Below are positions 42,024 through 52,688 of a stretch of DNA of 64,000 bases, piece after piece; within the stretch, counting starts at the first letter, position 1; the number at the start of each line of letters is the position of its first letter. The stretch spans positions 31,756-95,755 of the forward strand of contig DATBHW010000057.1 of assembly GCA_036557285.1 (NCBI GenBank), written 5' to 3'. The notes below the pieces were generated by a model. That model had not been told where the DNA came from and ran no database searches. It saw only the letters and a list, made by a program, of their open reading frames with translations. The DNA is from Ktedonobacterales bacterium (lineage in GTDB: Bacteria; Chloroflexota; Ktedonobacteria; Ktedonobacterales; DATBGS01). Position numbers and translations under genes: made by a program.

Positions 42024-43007
42024 ATGAGCGACGCGCCCCTGGTTCTCACCAATTTTCGCTTCGACCCCGCCGACCTTGAGCGTATCCGCGAGGCTGCCGG
42101 GCCGGGGCAGGTGATCTTTACCCCCGACCGCGATGAGTTTGACCGCACGCTCGCCAGGGCCGAAGTCGTCTCTGCCTTTCAGGTTCCCGACGATATTCTG
42201 GAGCGCGCGCCCCACCTGCGCTGGTTTCAGTTCCCCGGCGCAGGCGTTGATAACCTTCAACGCACCGGCCTGCTGCGCAAGGGAAGTCCTGTTGTCGTCA
42301 CCTCCGTCGCGGGCATTCACGCGATCCCCATCAGCGAATATGTCTTTGCCAGCATGCTGATGTTCGCCCATCACTTCCCGCAAATGGTTCTGCTGCAAGA
42401 GCAGCGCGACTGGGCCATTGGCCGCCGCTGGAACGCCCTGGCCGGAAGCGAGCTTTTCGGCAAGACGCTGGGAGTCATCGGCCTGGGCGGCATTGGCCGC
42501 CGCATTGCCCAGCTTGGGCGGGCCTTTGGCATGCGCGTGCTGGGGCTGCGCCGCTCGGCTACGGGCGAAGCCAGCGACCCGGATGTTGATGAACTCTATC
42601 CCCCCAATCGCCTGCGTACCTTGCTCGGCGCTTGCGATTATGTCGTCCTGGCCGTCCCCCTGACGCCGGAAACCGAGCGGATGATCGGTGAACATGAACT
42701 GCTGGCGATGCGCCCCAACGCCTACCTCGTCAACATTTCGCGTGGGCGTGTGGTTGATGAACAGGCGCTCATTCGCGCACTCGAAAGCGGCTGGATCGCG
42801 GGCGCCGGGCTGGATGTGACCGTCGAAGAACCGCTCTCCCAGGCCAGCCCGCTCTGGGATATGCCCAATGTGATCCTGACGCCGCATATGTCGGGGCTGA
42901 CCGACCAGTACAGCGCCCGTCTCACCGACATCTTCGCCGACAATCTGCGCCGCTACCGCGCCGGGGAGCCACTTTTACACATCGTAGACCCGGCTTTAGG
43001 GTACTAG
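42024..43007 (+). CDS. D-2-hydroxyacid dehydrogenase family protein
   Basis: The protein has 327 residues, the usual length. The NAD-binding Rossmann loop is GVIGLGGIGRRIAQLG (about 155). The catalytic set shows Arg in NISRGRVVDEQ, Glu in LDVTVEEPL and His in TPHMSGLTD. Substrate residues are those of the family that reduces 2-keto acids (phosphoglycerate, glyoxylate or lactate-type); the sequence does not specify which. No serine-biosynthesis genes are adjacent. A short region (43008-43194) ends the unit before the CvpA-like gene. Confidence 0.93.
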   Translation: MSDAPLVLTNFRFDPADLERIREAAGPGQVIFTPDRDEFDRTLARAEVVSAFQVPDDILERAPHLRWFQFPGAGVDNLQRTGLLRKGSPVVVTSVAGIHAIPISEYVFASMLMFAHHFPQMVLLQEQRDWAIGRRWNALAGSELFGKTLGVIGLGGIGRRIAQLGRAFGMRVLGLRRSATGEASDPDVDELYPPNRLRTLLGACDYVVLAVPLTPETERMIGEHELLAMRPNAYLVNISRGRVVDEQALIRALESGWIAGAGLDVTVEEPLSQASPLWDMPNVILTPHMSGLTDQYSARLTDIFADNLRRYRAGEPLLHIVDPALGY

Positions 43008-43194
43008 CAGGCGAAGGAGTATTGGGCGCTCCCCCAGCGATGTGAAGAAGGTCACACTTCCTGTGTAATATGTAGCCCACCTCCCCCTTGAATCGTTCAG
43101 GTACAATGGAGCCAGAAGGCGGGCAGCCGGGCCGCTTCAGCAAGCCGATGCCACAAAACGCGCTGCGCGCCCGTTGCTAGAAAAAGGGGGAAGT

Positions 43195-43746
43195 ATGTCT
43201 CTACTCACCGCTCACTGGTTAGACCTTGTGGCCGCTGTGGTGCTGTTCATCAGCATCTGGCATGGCTGGCGCAGTGGTCTGCTGGTTGGCCTGTTCAACC
43301 TGCTCAGCATCCCGTTGGGCATCGCCGCCGCCTATTTCCTTGCCCCACGAGTCGCCGCCGCCACGAATATCTCGCTAACCTATATGTACGCCATCGTCTT
43401 TTTCATCGCCGTCATCGCGGTGCATATTGTGGGCAGCGCGCTGCGCAAAGGGATGCGCAAGCGTGTCAAAATCGTGGGGGAGACCGACGCTTTGCTGGGC
43501 GCTGTCGTCGGCGGCGCGAAAGCCTGGGTTTTGCTGGTCCTGTTTCTCTTCTTCTGGGGCGGCGCGCTCAACTCTTCTGCTGTGCGCGTGGTGGCCTGTA
43601 ACCTGTCGGCGGTCAACAGCACCGTTGCCAGCAACCTTGGCGCCTGGCAAACCGAATACAATCAAACGGTTGGTAACAGCGTATTCGCCCATATCAACGG
43701 CTTTATCGTTCCGCAGCAAGTGAACGCCCAGGGGTGCAGTGGGTAA
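43195..43746 (+). CDS. CvpA-like membrane protein
   Basis: The protein has 183 residues from the ATG at 43195 behind GGGGGAAG. It contains four membrane helices (LDLVAAVVLFISIWHGWRSGLLVGL, FNLLSIPLGIAAAYFLAPRVA, YAIVFFIAVIAVHIVGSAL, VVGGAKAWVLLVLFLFFWG), matching the CvpA pattern. The GWRSGLL segment is the typical first loop. Family members are linked to colicin V production, cell separation and stress, but the role here is unknown. The last 60 residues form a soluble extension with two cysteines. It stands alone on the plus strand. Confidence 0.8.
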   Translation: MSLLTAHWLDLVAAVVLFISIWHGWRSGLLVGLFNLLSIPLGIAAAYFLAPRVAAATNISLTYMYAIVFFIAVIAVHIVGSALRKGMRKRVKIVGETDALLGAVVGGAKAWVLLVLFLFFWGGALNSSAVRVVACNLSAVNSTVASNLGAWQTEYNQTVGNSVFAHINGFIVPQQVNAQGCSG

Positions 43747-43974
43747 AGGCTCCCGCCTCATATGCATCTCTTTGGTCCCGCTCTTGCTGATCTCTATCAA
43801 GCCTGAAGTCACAGTCGCCTGGGTGCTGATTCATCCAGACGCCCGTGTCTTTGGTATTTTTGGTATGAACGGTCCAGCTATGGTATGATCAAAGAGAGCT
43901 TCATAACTATTGGACACAAGCTCTGTCATCCATCAGACCAGTACTAGCTTTCTGAAATGTGAGGAGGGTCTTTC

Positions 43975-44790
43975 GTGGGGGCGCGTCGAAAACATCCAAC
44001 TGGGCAGCATGCACCCAAATCAAGGCGATCCGTTGCCAGCGCCGCAGTGAGCACCGAAAAAGAGCGGGCAGCTTCCGATAAGGCTTATCTGGAGCAAGAG
44101 AATATGACAGCAGCCGGAGAGGACACCAGAACCGAGTCGGCGGAATCGTCGCCTCAAGAGACGCTGCAAAGCGGCGCGCCAGACGCCGGAGCCACAGCCA
44201 GCCCCTCCAAGACTCCCCGACAAGAAGAGGCGGGAGCCGCCACTCTGACGCCGGACACCGATGAGCAGCCGACACAGCCCCGCGTCGCCGAAGCGCCCAA
44301 AAGACCGGACGCGCCCTCAGCGCCCCAGGCGCCCGAACCGCCAGTGCCTGTCGCCCCGCCAGAACCAGCAGCGCAACCACAAAGCGATCCACAGCCGCCT
44401 GCCTCCGAAACCCCCCTGGCCGACCTGGACTGGATGCCTCCTGCCGAGGACCGGGTTGCCCGCTTCCTGAACGATGTCGCCGACATTGCGCCGCTGCCCA
44501 CGCGAGACCGCGAAGGGATCGGCGCCAGCTTCATGCTGGCCTCGGCTGTTTCGCCAGAGGAGGCTGAACGCAAGAAAGCCAGAGCCGAGCCGTTCTGGTC
44601 GCAGGTGGTGGCAGCCCCAATGGAGGGGCGCGCGTCTGCCCCATCATCCCCGCGCGCGCGGCGCATCACCCGCAAACGTCGGCGGCGACGCGCCCGCTGG
44701 TTTGCCCTGGTTTCCGCCAGCGTCGTCCTGGTGGTCATTGGCCTGGCGGTGGTGGCCTTGACCCACCCGGAACTGCTGCATCTCAAATAG
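43975..44790 (+). CDS. Disordered Pro/Ala/Glu-rich protein with C-terminal membrane helix
   Basis: The protein has 271 residues from the GTG at 43975, with AGGAGG nine bases earlier. The first 150 residues are low-complexity Ala/Pro/Glu/Thr. A short conserved-looking patch (PLADLDWMPPAEDRVARFLNDVADIAPLPTRDREGIGASF) follows, then a strongly basic stretch RARRITRKRRRRRARWF and a terminal helix LVSASVVLVVIGLAVVALTHP, so the tail is anchored. I do not recognise it. Confidence 0.6.
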   Translation: MGARRKHPTGQHAPKSRRSVASAAVSTEKERAASDKAYLEQENMTAAGEDTRTESAESSPQETLQSGAPDAGATASPSKTPRQEEAGAATLTPDTDEQPTQPRVAEAPKRPDAPSAPQAPEPPVPVAPPEPAAQPQSDPQPPASETPLADLDWMPPAEDRVARFLNDVADIAPLPTRDREGIGASFMLASAVSPEEAERKKARAEPFWSQVVAAPMEGRASAPSSPRARRITRKRRRRRARWFALVSASVVLVVIGLAVVALTHPELLHLK

Positions 44791-44831
44791 GGCTAATTGC
44801 CAGCAGGGGACGGAGGCTACGCCGCCAAGTC

Positions 44832-45074
44832 CGCCGACGCGGACTCCCCACTCGCGTCGGCGCGGCGTCTGGGCCTGTAGCGCCGCCTTCCAGGCGGCTC
44901 AACGCTGGCCTGCTGGTACAGCGGCTTGAAGGGCGAACGCGCTCCCTGGCGAAGCGTTGGCCGCCTGGAAGGCGGCGCTACAAGTGGCCTCCCCACCCGT
45001 ACAGGAGGAGCGTTGGCGTGGAAGGGGAGGGTGCGCGCTGGCGCAGCGGTGGCCGCCAGGACAGCGGCGCTACA
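44832..45074. repeat. Palindromic repeat copy 6 (compound)
   Basis: The left arm 44876-44898 (core TTCCA) and right arm 44960-44982 (core TGGAA) are perfect complements. A third arm (45052-45074, core GGACA) forms a second half-copy. A separate CGCCGACGCG / CGCGTCGGCG hairpin starts at about 44832. The whole block fills the 386-base gap before fabI, of which only a TACAAT box at 45119-45124 remains. Confidence 0.75.
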
Positions 45075-45176
45075 GGTGGACGCTGCTTGCCCTGCTAGAC
45101 CTTCGCCCTCAGTCATGCTACAATAGGCCAGACACCCCACCTACATAACACAGCATCGGCGCCAGGAGGAAACGAC

Positions 45177-45953
45177 ATGACACTACTGGAAGGCAAGACC
45201 GCGCTGGTTTCTGGCGTGGCAAATAAACGCAGCATCGGCTGGGGCATCGCCCAGGCGCTCGCCGACGCCGGAGCGCGCCTGGCATTTACCTACCAGACCC
45301 GCATGGAGAAGATGGTCCGCGAACTGGTTGAAACCATCCCCAACAATCCGCTCTTGATTGAATGCGATGTGCAATCCGACGAGGAACTGGATCGCGCCTT
45401 CAGTGAGACCGATGAAGCCTTCGGCGGGCTGGACATCCTCATTCACAGCGTTGCCTTTGCGCCCCCCGCCGAACTGGAAGGGCGCTTCATAGACACCAGC
45501 CGCGAGGGCTTCAAGAACACGCTGGACATCAGCGCCTACTCGCTCATTGCCATGACCAGACGCGCCGAGCCGCTGATGGCAAAGCGCGGCGGCGGCAGCG
45601 TCGTCTGTCTCACCTATATGGCGAGCGGGCGCGTCTTCCCCAAGTATAACGTGATGGCCGTCGCCAAAGCTGCCCTGGAGTGCAACACGCGCTATCTGGC
45701 CTATGAGCTTGGCCCGCAAAATATTCGCGTCAACGCCATTTCCGCCGGGCCAATCAGCACGCTGGCGGCGCGCGGTGTCAAGGGCTTCACCGACATGCTC
45801 TCCCATCAGGAGGAAACCGCGCCCCTGCATCGCAATATTGATCAATCCGATGTCGGCGCGCTGGCCCTCTTCCTGTGCAGCCCGGCGGCGCGCAACATCA
45901 CGGGCGGCGTCCATTTCGTGGACGCCGGCTTTAACATCATGGGCATCGGATGA
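45177..45953 (+). CDS. fabI: Enoyl-[acyl-carrier-protein] reductase (NADH), FabI type
   Basis: The protein has 258 residues, with AGGAGG before ATG. FabI is an SDR that catalyses the last step of fatty-acid elongation. The atypical cofactor loop SGVANKRSIGWGIAQAL is diagnostic, as is the Tyr-x6-Lys active site (YNVMAVAKAAL). It also has HSVAFAP, RVNAISAGPISTLAARG, which forms the substrate-binding loop, and the C-terminal GGVHFVDAGFNIMG. There are no other fab genes beside it. A hairpin AGACCTGCC / GGCAGGTCT at 45985-46019 follows. Confidence 0.96.
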   Translation: MTLLEGKTALVSGVANKRSIGWGIAQALADAGARLAFTYQTRMEKMVRELVETIPNNPLLIECDVQSDEELDRAFSETDEAFGGLDILIHSVAFAPPAELEGRFIDTSREGFKNTLDISAYSLIAMTRRAEPLMAKRGGGSVVCLTYMASGRVFPKYNVMAVAKAALECNTRYLAYELGPQNIRVNAISAGPISTLAARGVKGFTDMLSHQEETAPLHRNIDQSDVGALALFLCSPAARNITGGVHFVDAGFNIMGIG

Positions 45954-45984
45954 CCTATCCCCCAGGAGTCCTGGGACGCTTGCA

Positions 45985-46020
45985 AGACCTGCCAAACTTT
46001 GCTAGAGTGAGGCAGGTCTT
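45985..46020 (+). terminator. Weak terminator-like hairpin after fabI
   Basis: The stem AGACCTGCC / GGCAGGTCT encloses a 17-base loop and is followed only by TTTGCG, so termination is doubtful. It could instead be the attenuator of the membrane-protein gene that starts at 46066. Confidence 0.35.
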
Positions 46021-46065
46021 TGCGTCTAGGGAAAGGCGCAGCCAACAGAAACAAGGGGACACGCG

Positions 46066-47226
46066 ATGCAGAAAGAACCACCAACGCCGGACGATGCCGA
46101 CACCACTGCGGCAGATCAGGATACATCTTCCGACGCCACCGGATCTCCGTCGCTCTTTTCGGCAACGCGGGCCAGCAGAATCCGACGCGGCGGCAGTTCC
46201 AAAATATCGGGGGCCATCCCCGGCAGAACGCCCGCGCCAGGAGGGCCAGCGGATGCCGACGCAACCACCGTCGCCAGTTCACGCCCTGTTCGCCCCAGCG
46301 GGCCGCGCACCTACGCGCATGTGCTGGCGGGCCTGTGCTATCTGGTCCCGCCGATTGCGCCCGCGATCATTCTCTTCAGCCCGACGCCCCATCGTTTCGC
46401 GCGCTTCCACGCCATTCAGGCGCTGGCGCTGTTTATCGTTGGGGCGACGCTGAGCTTCCTGCTCAGCCTCTTCACGCCCACCAATCTGGTCCTGGGCATC
46501 CTTTATGTTCTCCTGGTCATTGCGGTGGTTGTCCTGATTCTGCTCTGGATGGCGGCGGCCATTGCCTCTTTTGAGGGCCTGGGGGTAGTCCTGCCGCTGC
46601 TTGACCGACTCATTCCGCGCACCGCCGACCTGGAAGAAGACGTGAGCAGGCGGTCCATTGGCCCGCGCGCCAATCTGGAGTTTGCCATCGCCTTCGGAGC
46701 CAGCGTCATCCTGCTTGCCCTGACCGTCGTACTGCCCCTGATCGGCTGGTTCAACAAGCTTTCCGCCAAAAATCTGACGCCGCTGGGTCTGTCAAAAGGG
46801 CTGCCCGTCTGGATGGTCGTCTCGTCGCTGCTCTTCAGCCTGATCTTCGCCGCCATTGGCCTGACTGTGCTGGCGGTGCTGCTGATGGGCCTGCGCAAAG
46901 GCTTGTTTCTTCCCGAGCTGGCAAGCGGCGCAGCCGTCTTTGGCGCGGCGCTGACCGCCGCCGGGACCGGCCTGCTGATCGCCGATACGCTGCAAAACTC
47001 GCTCTATAGCAAGCTGTCGCAGCAGTTCCAGAACACAGTCAGCAGCGCGGCGCTGCCCGGCCCCAAAGCGAAGACCGACGCCTTTGCTCAGACAATCATC
47101 GCCGGGCGCAATGCCCTCGACACCATCGCCCCAGGACACGCCCTGCTGCTGCCTGGCGCGGTGATGTTTCTGCTGGGGCTGGGCATCTTGCTCTTCCTGC
47201 TCTCGCAGCTTTACTACAAGAAATGA
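46066..47226 (+). CDS. Multi-pass membrane protein (DUF4870/Tic20-like)
   Basis: The protein has 386 residues. A 75-residue polar N-terminus is followed by the segment YAHVLAGLCYLVPPIAPAIILFSPTPHRFARFHAIQALAL, which matches the DUF4870 core. About seven membrane helices follow. Other recognisable helices are VLGILYVLLVIAVVVLILLWMAAAIAS and LLLPGAVMFLLGLGILLFLLSQ. The function is unknown; related Tic20-like proteins occur in many phyla. Its stop is five bases from the convergent aldehyde-dehydrogenase stop. Confidence 0.7.
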   Translation: MQKEPPTPDDADTTAADQDTSSDATGSPSLFSATRASRIRRGGSSKISGAIPGRTPAPGGPADADATTVASSRPVRPSGPRTYAHVLAGLCYLVPPIAPAIILFSPTPHRFARFHAIQALALFIVGATLSFLLSLFTPTNLVLGILYVLLVIAVVVLILLWMAAAIASFEGLGVVLPLLDRLIPRTADLEEDVSRRSIGPRANLEFAIAFGASVILLALTVVLPLIGWFNKLSAKNLTPLGLSKGLPVWMVVSSLLFSLIFAAIGLTVLAVLLMGLRKGLFLPELASGAAVFGAALTAAGTGLLIADTLQNSLYSKLSQQFQNTVSSAALPGPKAKTDAFAQTIIAGRNALDTIAPGHALLLPGAVMFLLGLGILLFLLSQLYYKK

Positions 47227-47230
47227 GCGA

Positions 47231-48715
47231 TCAGCTTCGCTTGGGCGGGTATGAGACGAAGACCGTCTTGACCTCGCTGAACTCCTCGACAGCGCCGGGG
47301 CCAAGCTCGCGGTGGCCGTTGCCGCTGCTCTTCACGCCGCCAAAGGGCAGGTGCGGCTCCGCGCCCGTCGTGGGGGCATTGAAGTAGATCAATCCCGACT
47401 GAATATCGCGCATCGCCCGGAAGACTTTGCGCATATCCTCCGTATAGAGCGCGCAGGACAGCCCGTACTCGGTGGAGTTGGCAACCTGAATAGCCTCCTC
47501 GTAGCTCTCCACCGGAATCACCGACAGCACCGGGCCAAAAATCTCTTCGCGGGCGATGCGCATCTCCGGCGTCACCTCGCTAAAGACCGTCGGCGCGTAG
47601 AACGCGCCAGCCGCCAGCGGGCCATCGCTGTAGGGCTGGCCGCCAGTCAGCAGCTTCGCGCCCTCTCGCTGGCCGATTTCGATATACTCATGCACCGCGC
47701 GCACCCGTCCCGTATTCACGAGCGGCCCCATCTCTGTCTCCGGCTCCAGTCCATCGCCCACGCGCAGCCTTTCCGCCGCTGCCACGATGCGCTCGTTAAA
47801 CGCTTTCAGCGCGCCGCGCTGGATAATCACACGGCTGGTCGCCGTACAACGCTGGCCCGTCGTGCCAAAAGCCGCCCAGGCCACGCCCGCCACAGCTTCA
47901 TCCAGATTCGCATCGTCCAGAATGATGATCGCGTTCTTCCCGCCGAGTTCCAGGCTGCACCGCCGCAGATCGCGCCCGCAGAGTTCGGCCACGCGCCTAC
48001 CCACCTCGGTTGAGCCAGTCAGCGAGATCATCGCCACGCGATGATCCGTCACCAGCGCGTCGCCCAGCGTGCCGCCGGGGCCAGTCACCAGATTCAGCAC
48101 ACCAGGGGGCAGCCCGGCATCTTTCAGCGCCTCCACCAGCTTGACCGCCAGCAGCGGCGTATCACTGGCGGGCTTCAGCACGACGGTATTTCCAGCCACC
48201 AGCGCGGGGAACGTCTTCCACGCCGGAATCGCCATCGGGAAGTTCCAGGGGGTAATAATGCCGACGACCCCCAGCGGCTGACGGATGGTCAGACAGATTT
48301 TATCGGGCAGCGCAGAGGGAACGGTTTCACCTTCGGCGCGGCGGCCCTCGCCCGCGACATACTTGCCAAAGTCTACAGCCGTCTGCACATCGCCGCGCGT
48401 CTCTTTCAAGACCTTGCCCATCTCGCGGGTCATCAGGCGGGCCAGGTCTTCCATGCGCTGCTCCAGCAACAGCGCCGCCCGCAGGATGATTTCGCCGCGC
48501 GCCGGGGCGGGCAGGGTACGCCAGGCGGGCAGCGCCGCCTCAGCGGCTTGAAGCGCCGCGTCCACATCGGCAGCGTTTGATTTTTGGAAACGGCCAATTA
48601 CCTCGTCAGGGTGGGCCGGATTGGTGTCCAGAAAGGTCTCGCCGGAGACGGACTCGCGCCATTCCCCGCCGATATAGTTTTTATAGGTTTGCATTTCTGT
48701 GGCTGTCGTAGCCAT
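47231..48715 (-). CDS. NAD(P)-dependent aldehyde dehydrogenase
   Basis: The protein has 494 residues from the ATG at 48715, with AAAGGAG about 11 bases upstream. It has the ALDH fold: PWNFPMAIPAWKTFPALVAGNTVVLKPA (cofactor entry), GSTEVGRR, LELGGKNA with catalytic Glu, and GQRCTATSRV with the nucleophile Cys. The C-terminal signature is EIFGPVLSVI and NAPTTGAEPHLPFGGVKSSG. The last motif is typical of ketoglutaric-semialdehyde or other semialdehyde dehydrogenases. The exact substrate is not clear. The gene is divergent from the DUF47-pit operon. Confidence 0.9.
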   Translation of the reverse strand: MATTATEMQTYKNYIGGEWRESVSGETFLDTNPAHPDEVIGRFQKSNAADVDAALQAAEAALPAWRTLPAPARGEIILRAALLLEQRMEDLARLMTREMGKVLKETRGDVQTAVDFGKYVAGEGRRAEGETVPSALPDKICLTIRQPLGVVGIITPWNFPMAIPAWKTFPALVAGNTVVLKPASDTPLLAVKLVEALKDAGLPPGVLNLVTGPGGTLGDALVTDHRVAMISLTGSTEVGRRVAELCGRDLRRCSLELGGKNAIIILDDANLDEAVAGVAWAAFGTTGQRCTATSRVIIQRGALKAFNERIVAAAERLRVGDGLEPETEMGPLVNTGRVRAVHEYIEIGQREGAKLLTGGQPYSDGPLAAGAFYAPTVFSEVTPEMRIAREEIFGPVLSVIPVESYEEAIQVANSTEYGLSCALYTEDMRKVFRAMRDIQSGLIYFNAPTTGAEPHLPFGGVKSSGNGHRELGPGAVEEFSEVKTVFVSYPPKRS

Positions 48716-48861
48716 AGCGGTTGTTCTCCTTTGAACAGTAGTGAACACGAGAATAGCTCAGATGAAGCCATGCGAAAGCGCGACGCTGGCAGGCAGCGCC
48801 GCTGCACAAACGCGGGGCGCACACCTCCAGTATTATAGCACGAGTGCCCGTGTGCCTTCTC

Positions 48862-48891
48862 TTGCGAGAGACCCGCAGAGCAGGGTATAGT
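48862..48891 (+). promoter_or_regulatory. Probable promoter of the DUF47-pit operon
   Basis: TTGCGA (48862-48867) and TATAGT (48886-48891) are 18 bases apart, about 137 bases upstream of the first gene. The rest of the 310-base divergent gap has no other clear feature; I see no PhoB-type direct repeats. Confidence 0.45.
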
Positions 48892-49028
48892 ATTGTCTGG
48901 AATGCCACAGAACCTTTTACGCGAGTAGAGCCGCTGAACAGAGCGAGGCGCCTGCTGGCGTTTTTGATGCCATACGCGATGAGAAGGGGATTCGATGCCA
49001 GGGGCCATCGGAGGGAGAATGTTTGGTT

Positions 49029-49649
49029 ATGTCAATTCTTATCCCGCGTGAGGATAAGTTCTACCGCCTCTTTGAGCAGGCGGCAGCCAACGTCTTGCGC
49101 GGCGCTGAGCTTCTCAACGACCTGCTGAACCATTTTAGCGAGGTTGCCACCAAAGTCAAGTTGATTCAGGCAGCGGAACACGAGGGCGATGCCCTCACCC
49201 ATGAAATCTTCGAGCAACTGAACCGCACCTTTGTTACCCCGCTGGACCGCGAAGATATTGCCGCCATTGCCCACGCGCTCGACGATGTGCTCGACTTTAT
49301 CGAAGCCAGCGCCGACGCCTTCCAACTCTACGACATTGACGAGCCAACTCCAGCGGCGATTGAACTGGGCGGGCTGATTCTGCAAGCCAGCCAGCAGGTC
49401 GAAAAAGCGATTCTGGCGCTGCGCCATCGCAAGCAGGCTGCGCAAATCCGCGAGGCGGTTGTCGAGATCAACCGGATCGAGAACCTGGCCGATCAGGTCT
49501 ATCGCGGGGCCATGAGCAGCCTGTTCCGGCAAGCCGACCCGGTGCTGATGATTAAGTGGAAGCAAGTCTACGACTATCTCGAACAGGCCACCGACCTGTG
49601 CGAAGATGTCGGAGATGTGCTTCAAGGAGTGCTGTTGAAGAATGCTTAG
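49029..49649 (+). CDS. DUF47 family PhoU-like phosphate transport accessory protein
   Basis: The protein has 206 residues. The family forms a helical bundle that controls the partner phosphate transporter. Characteristic segments are FYRLFEQAAANVLRGAELLNDLL, AEHEGDALTHEIFEQLNRTFVTPLDREDIAAIAHALDDVLD and YDYLEQATDLCEDVGDVLQGVLLKNA. The ATG at 49029 and a TTG six bases earlier share the same GGAGGGAG SD. The gene ends 11 bases before pit, so the two are one operon. Confidence 0.93.
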   Translation: MSILIPREDKFYRLFEQAAANVLRGAELLNDLLNHFSEVATKVKLIQAAEHEGDALTHEIFEQLNRTFVTPLDREDIAAIAHALDDVLDFIEASADAFQLYDIDEPTPAAIELGGLILQASQQVEKAILALRHRKQAAQIREAVVEINRIENLADQVYRGAMSSLFRQADPVLMIKWKQVYDYLEQATDLCEDVGDVLQGVLLKNA

Positions 49650-49660
49650 GGGAGTCTAAG

Positions 49661-50686
49661 ATGCTGGCCCCACACAGTACGGGCGCGCTGATCTTCTTAA
49701 TCCTGACGATCATCGTGGCCCTCGCGTTCGACTTTACCAACGGTTTTCACGATACCGCCAATGCCATCGCCACCAGCATTTCCACCCGCGTACTTTCGCC
49801 GCGCGTTGCCATCCTCATGGCCGCCATCCTTAACTTTGTTGGCGCGTTCATCAGTACCAACGTCGCCAAAACCATTGGCAGCGATGTCGCTCAGACAACC
49901 GCCCTGACTTCGGTGGTCGTGATGTCGGCGCTGCTGGCGGCCATCAGTTGGAACCTCTTCACCTGGTATTATGGCCTGCCGAGCAGTTCATCGCACGCGC
50001 TGATCGGCGGCATCATCGGCGCGACAGTCGCGGGGTCAGCAGGGAGCTTCAGCGTCTTAAATGCTGGTGGCATTCTCAAAATCGTGCTGTCGCTGGTCCT
50101 CTCCCCTATTGTTGGCTTTCTCATTGCCTACATACTGGGCCTGGCGCTGCTCTGGCTCTTTCGTGGCTTTGCGCCCGCGCAAGTCACCACTGCCAGCCGC
50201 TGGCTCCAGCGGGTCAGCGCCGCCTTTGTGGCTTTCAGTCACGGCTCCAACGACGCGCAGAAGACGATGGGTGTGATTACCGCCGCCGTCCTGGCCTATC
50301 AGTTTGGCACAACGCCGACCAAGTTCAGCGTACCGGATTGGGTGATTATCCTCAGCGCCACTGCAATGGCCCTTGGCACCAGCTTTGGTGGCTGGCGCAT
50401 CATCAAAACAATGGGCATGCACATGGTCAAGCTGCGCCCACTGGACGGCTTCGCCGCCGAAAGTTCGTCAGCCCTGGTAATTATCCTAGCCACAAAGTTG
50501 GGGCTGCCCGTCAGCACGACGCACACCATCGCCGGATCGATCATGGGCGTGGGCGCGCGCCAGCGCCTCTCAGCGGTGCGCTGGGGCGTGGCGGGCAACA
50601 TGGTCTTTGCCTGGCTTCTGACCGGACCAATCACCGCCGTACTGGCCGCCGTGATCTATTTGCTCTTTCACCTGATCGGCCTCTAA
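49661..50686 (+). CDS. pit: Inorganic phosphate transporter, PiT family
   Basis: The protein has 341 residues from the ATG at 49661, with GGGGAG before it. The PiT family moves phosphate, or metal phosphate, with protons or sodium. The two inverted signature halves are visible: FDFTNGFHDTANAIATSISTRVLSP near the start and VAFSHGSNDAQKTMGVITA near residue 200. About ten membrane helices are predicted. It forms an operon with the DUF47 gene upstream. No pho regulon or ABC phosphate genes are near. Confidence 0.94.
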   Translation: MLAPHSTGALIFLILTIIVALAFDFTNGFHDTANAIATSISTRVLSPRVAILMAAILNFVGAFISTNVAKTIGSDVAQTTALTSVVVMSALLAAISWNLFTWYYGLPSSSSHALIGGIIGATVAGSAGSFSVLNAGGILKIVLSLVLSPIVGFLIAYILGLALLWLFRGFAPAQVTTASRWLQRVSAAFVAFSHGSNDAQKTMGVITAAVLAYQFGTTPTKFSVPDWVIILSATAMALGTSFGGWRIIKTMGMHMVKLRPLDGFAAESSSALVIILATKLGLPVSTTHTIAGSIMGVGARQRLSAVRWGVAGNMVFAWLLTGPITAVLAAVIYLLFHLIGL

Positions 50687-50802
50687 CCACAGCCGCAGCC
50701 GGTCACGTATCGGCGGCAGAGCGGTCTGCCGCCACAGTGTTGGGGGCAGGCGGCGCAGGGCTGGTCGAGCGCATTGAGTGATAGCCCTGGCGACGCCGGA
50801 GT

Positions 50803-50832
50803 TTGACACCGCTGCGCGCCGCTCCATATAAT
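50803..50832 (+). promoter_or_regulatory. Consensus promoter for eno
   Basis: TTGACA (50803-50808) and TATAAT (50827-50832) are 18 bases apart, and the start codon is about 55 bases downstream. A GGCGGCAG / CTGCCGCC hairpin at 50712-50733 lies between the pit stop and this promoter but has no T-run. Confidence 0.75.
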
Positions 50833-50849
50833 GCTCCCGAAGCATCTAA

Positions 50850-52190
<1,341 letters not shown>

Positions 52191-52196
52191 CTGTCT

Positions 52197-52628
52197 TTAG
52201 ACTCTGGCGAGCGAGCCGATGAAGGGTACGCGGTCCACCATCCAGAAGGCAACGGGCGTGCCGATGATCGTCGCGGCGCAGGCGAAGGCGGCGGTAATCC
52301 AGATGCCGCTGAGCCACCAGCCGACCAGCAAAAAGTAGATGATGCGCAGCAGAAGGTTGTACTGCTGCGGGCCGTGTGCGCGGTGCTGAATCCGGCCTCT
52401 GGCATCCTCGTAGACCTCCACTGTGCGCCTGCGCGCTTTGAGCGTCATGATCGCCGGGAGCCAGTCAAAGAGATAGAGCGCCAGCGGAATGCCGATAATG
52501 ATGGCTTCCAGAAAAAAGGCGACGGTGACGACAGCATAACCGACCCACCAGCCGATCAGCAGGAACCAGAGAAAGCGCAAGATGATATTCGGGCTTTTGC
52601 CCTCAGTGATGACGACCTTTTGTGACAT
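52197..52628 (-). CDS. YccF domain membrane protein
   Basis: The protein has 143 residues. Two repeats of the YccF pattern are seen: FLWFLLIGWWVGYAVVTVAFFLEAIIIGIPLAL and IIYFLLVGWWLSGIWITAAFACAATIIGTPVAFWMVD, each with two membrane helices. The middle loop is basic and charged. The role of YccF proteins is unknown; E. coli YccF is an inner-membrane protein. Its stop is seven bases after eno on the opposite strand. Confidence 0.85.
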   Translation of the reverse strand: MSQKVVITEGKSPNIILRFLWFLLIGWWVGYAVVTVAFFLEAIIIGIPLALYLFDWLPAIMTLKARRRTVEVYEDARGRIQHRAHGPQQYNLLLRIIYFLLVGWWLSGIWITAAFACAATIIGTPVAFWMVDRVPFIGSLARV

Positions 52629-52688
52629 GCACGCTCCCTTTCAAGACCTATCTGTATGGACGAATACCCACTCCGGCTGAACACTCCC

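Noticed and set aside
45985..46020. The AGACCTGCC/GGCAGGTCT stem as a riboswitch
   Set aside because: Only one stem is visible and no aptamer motif; it is listed as a weak terminator only.
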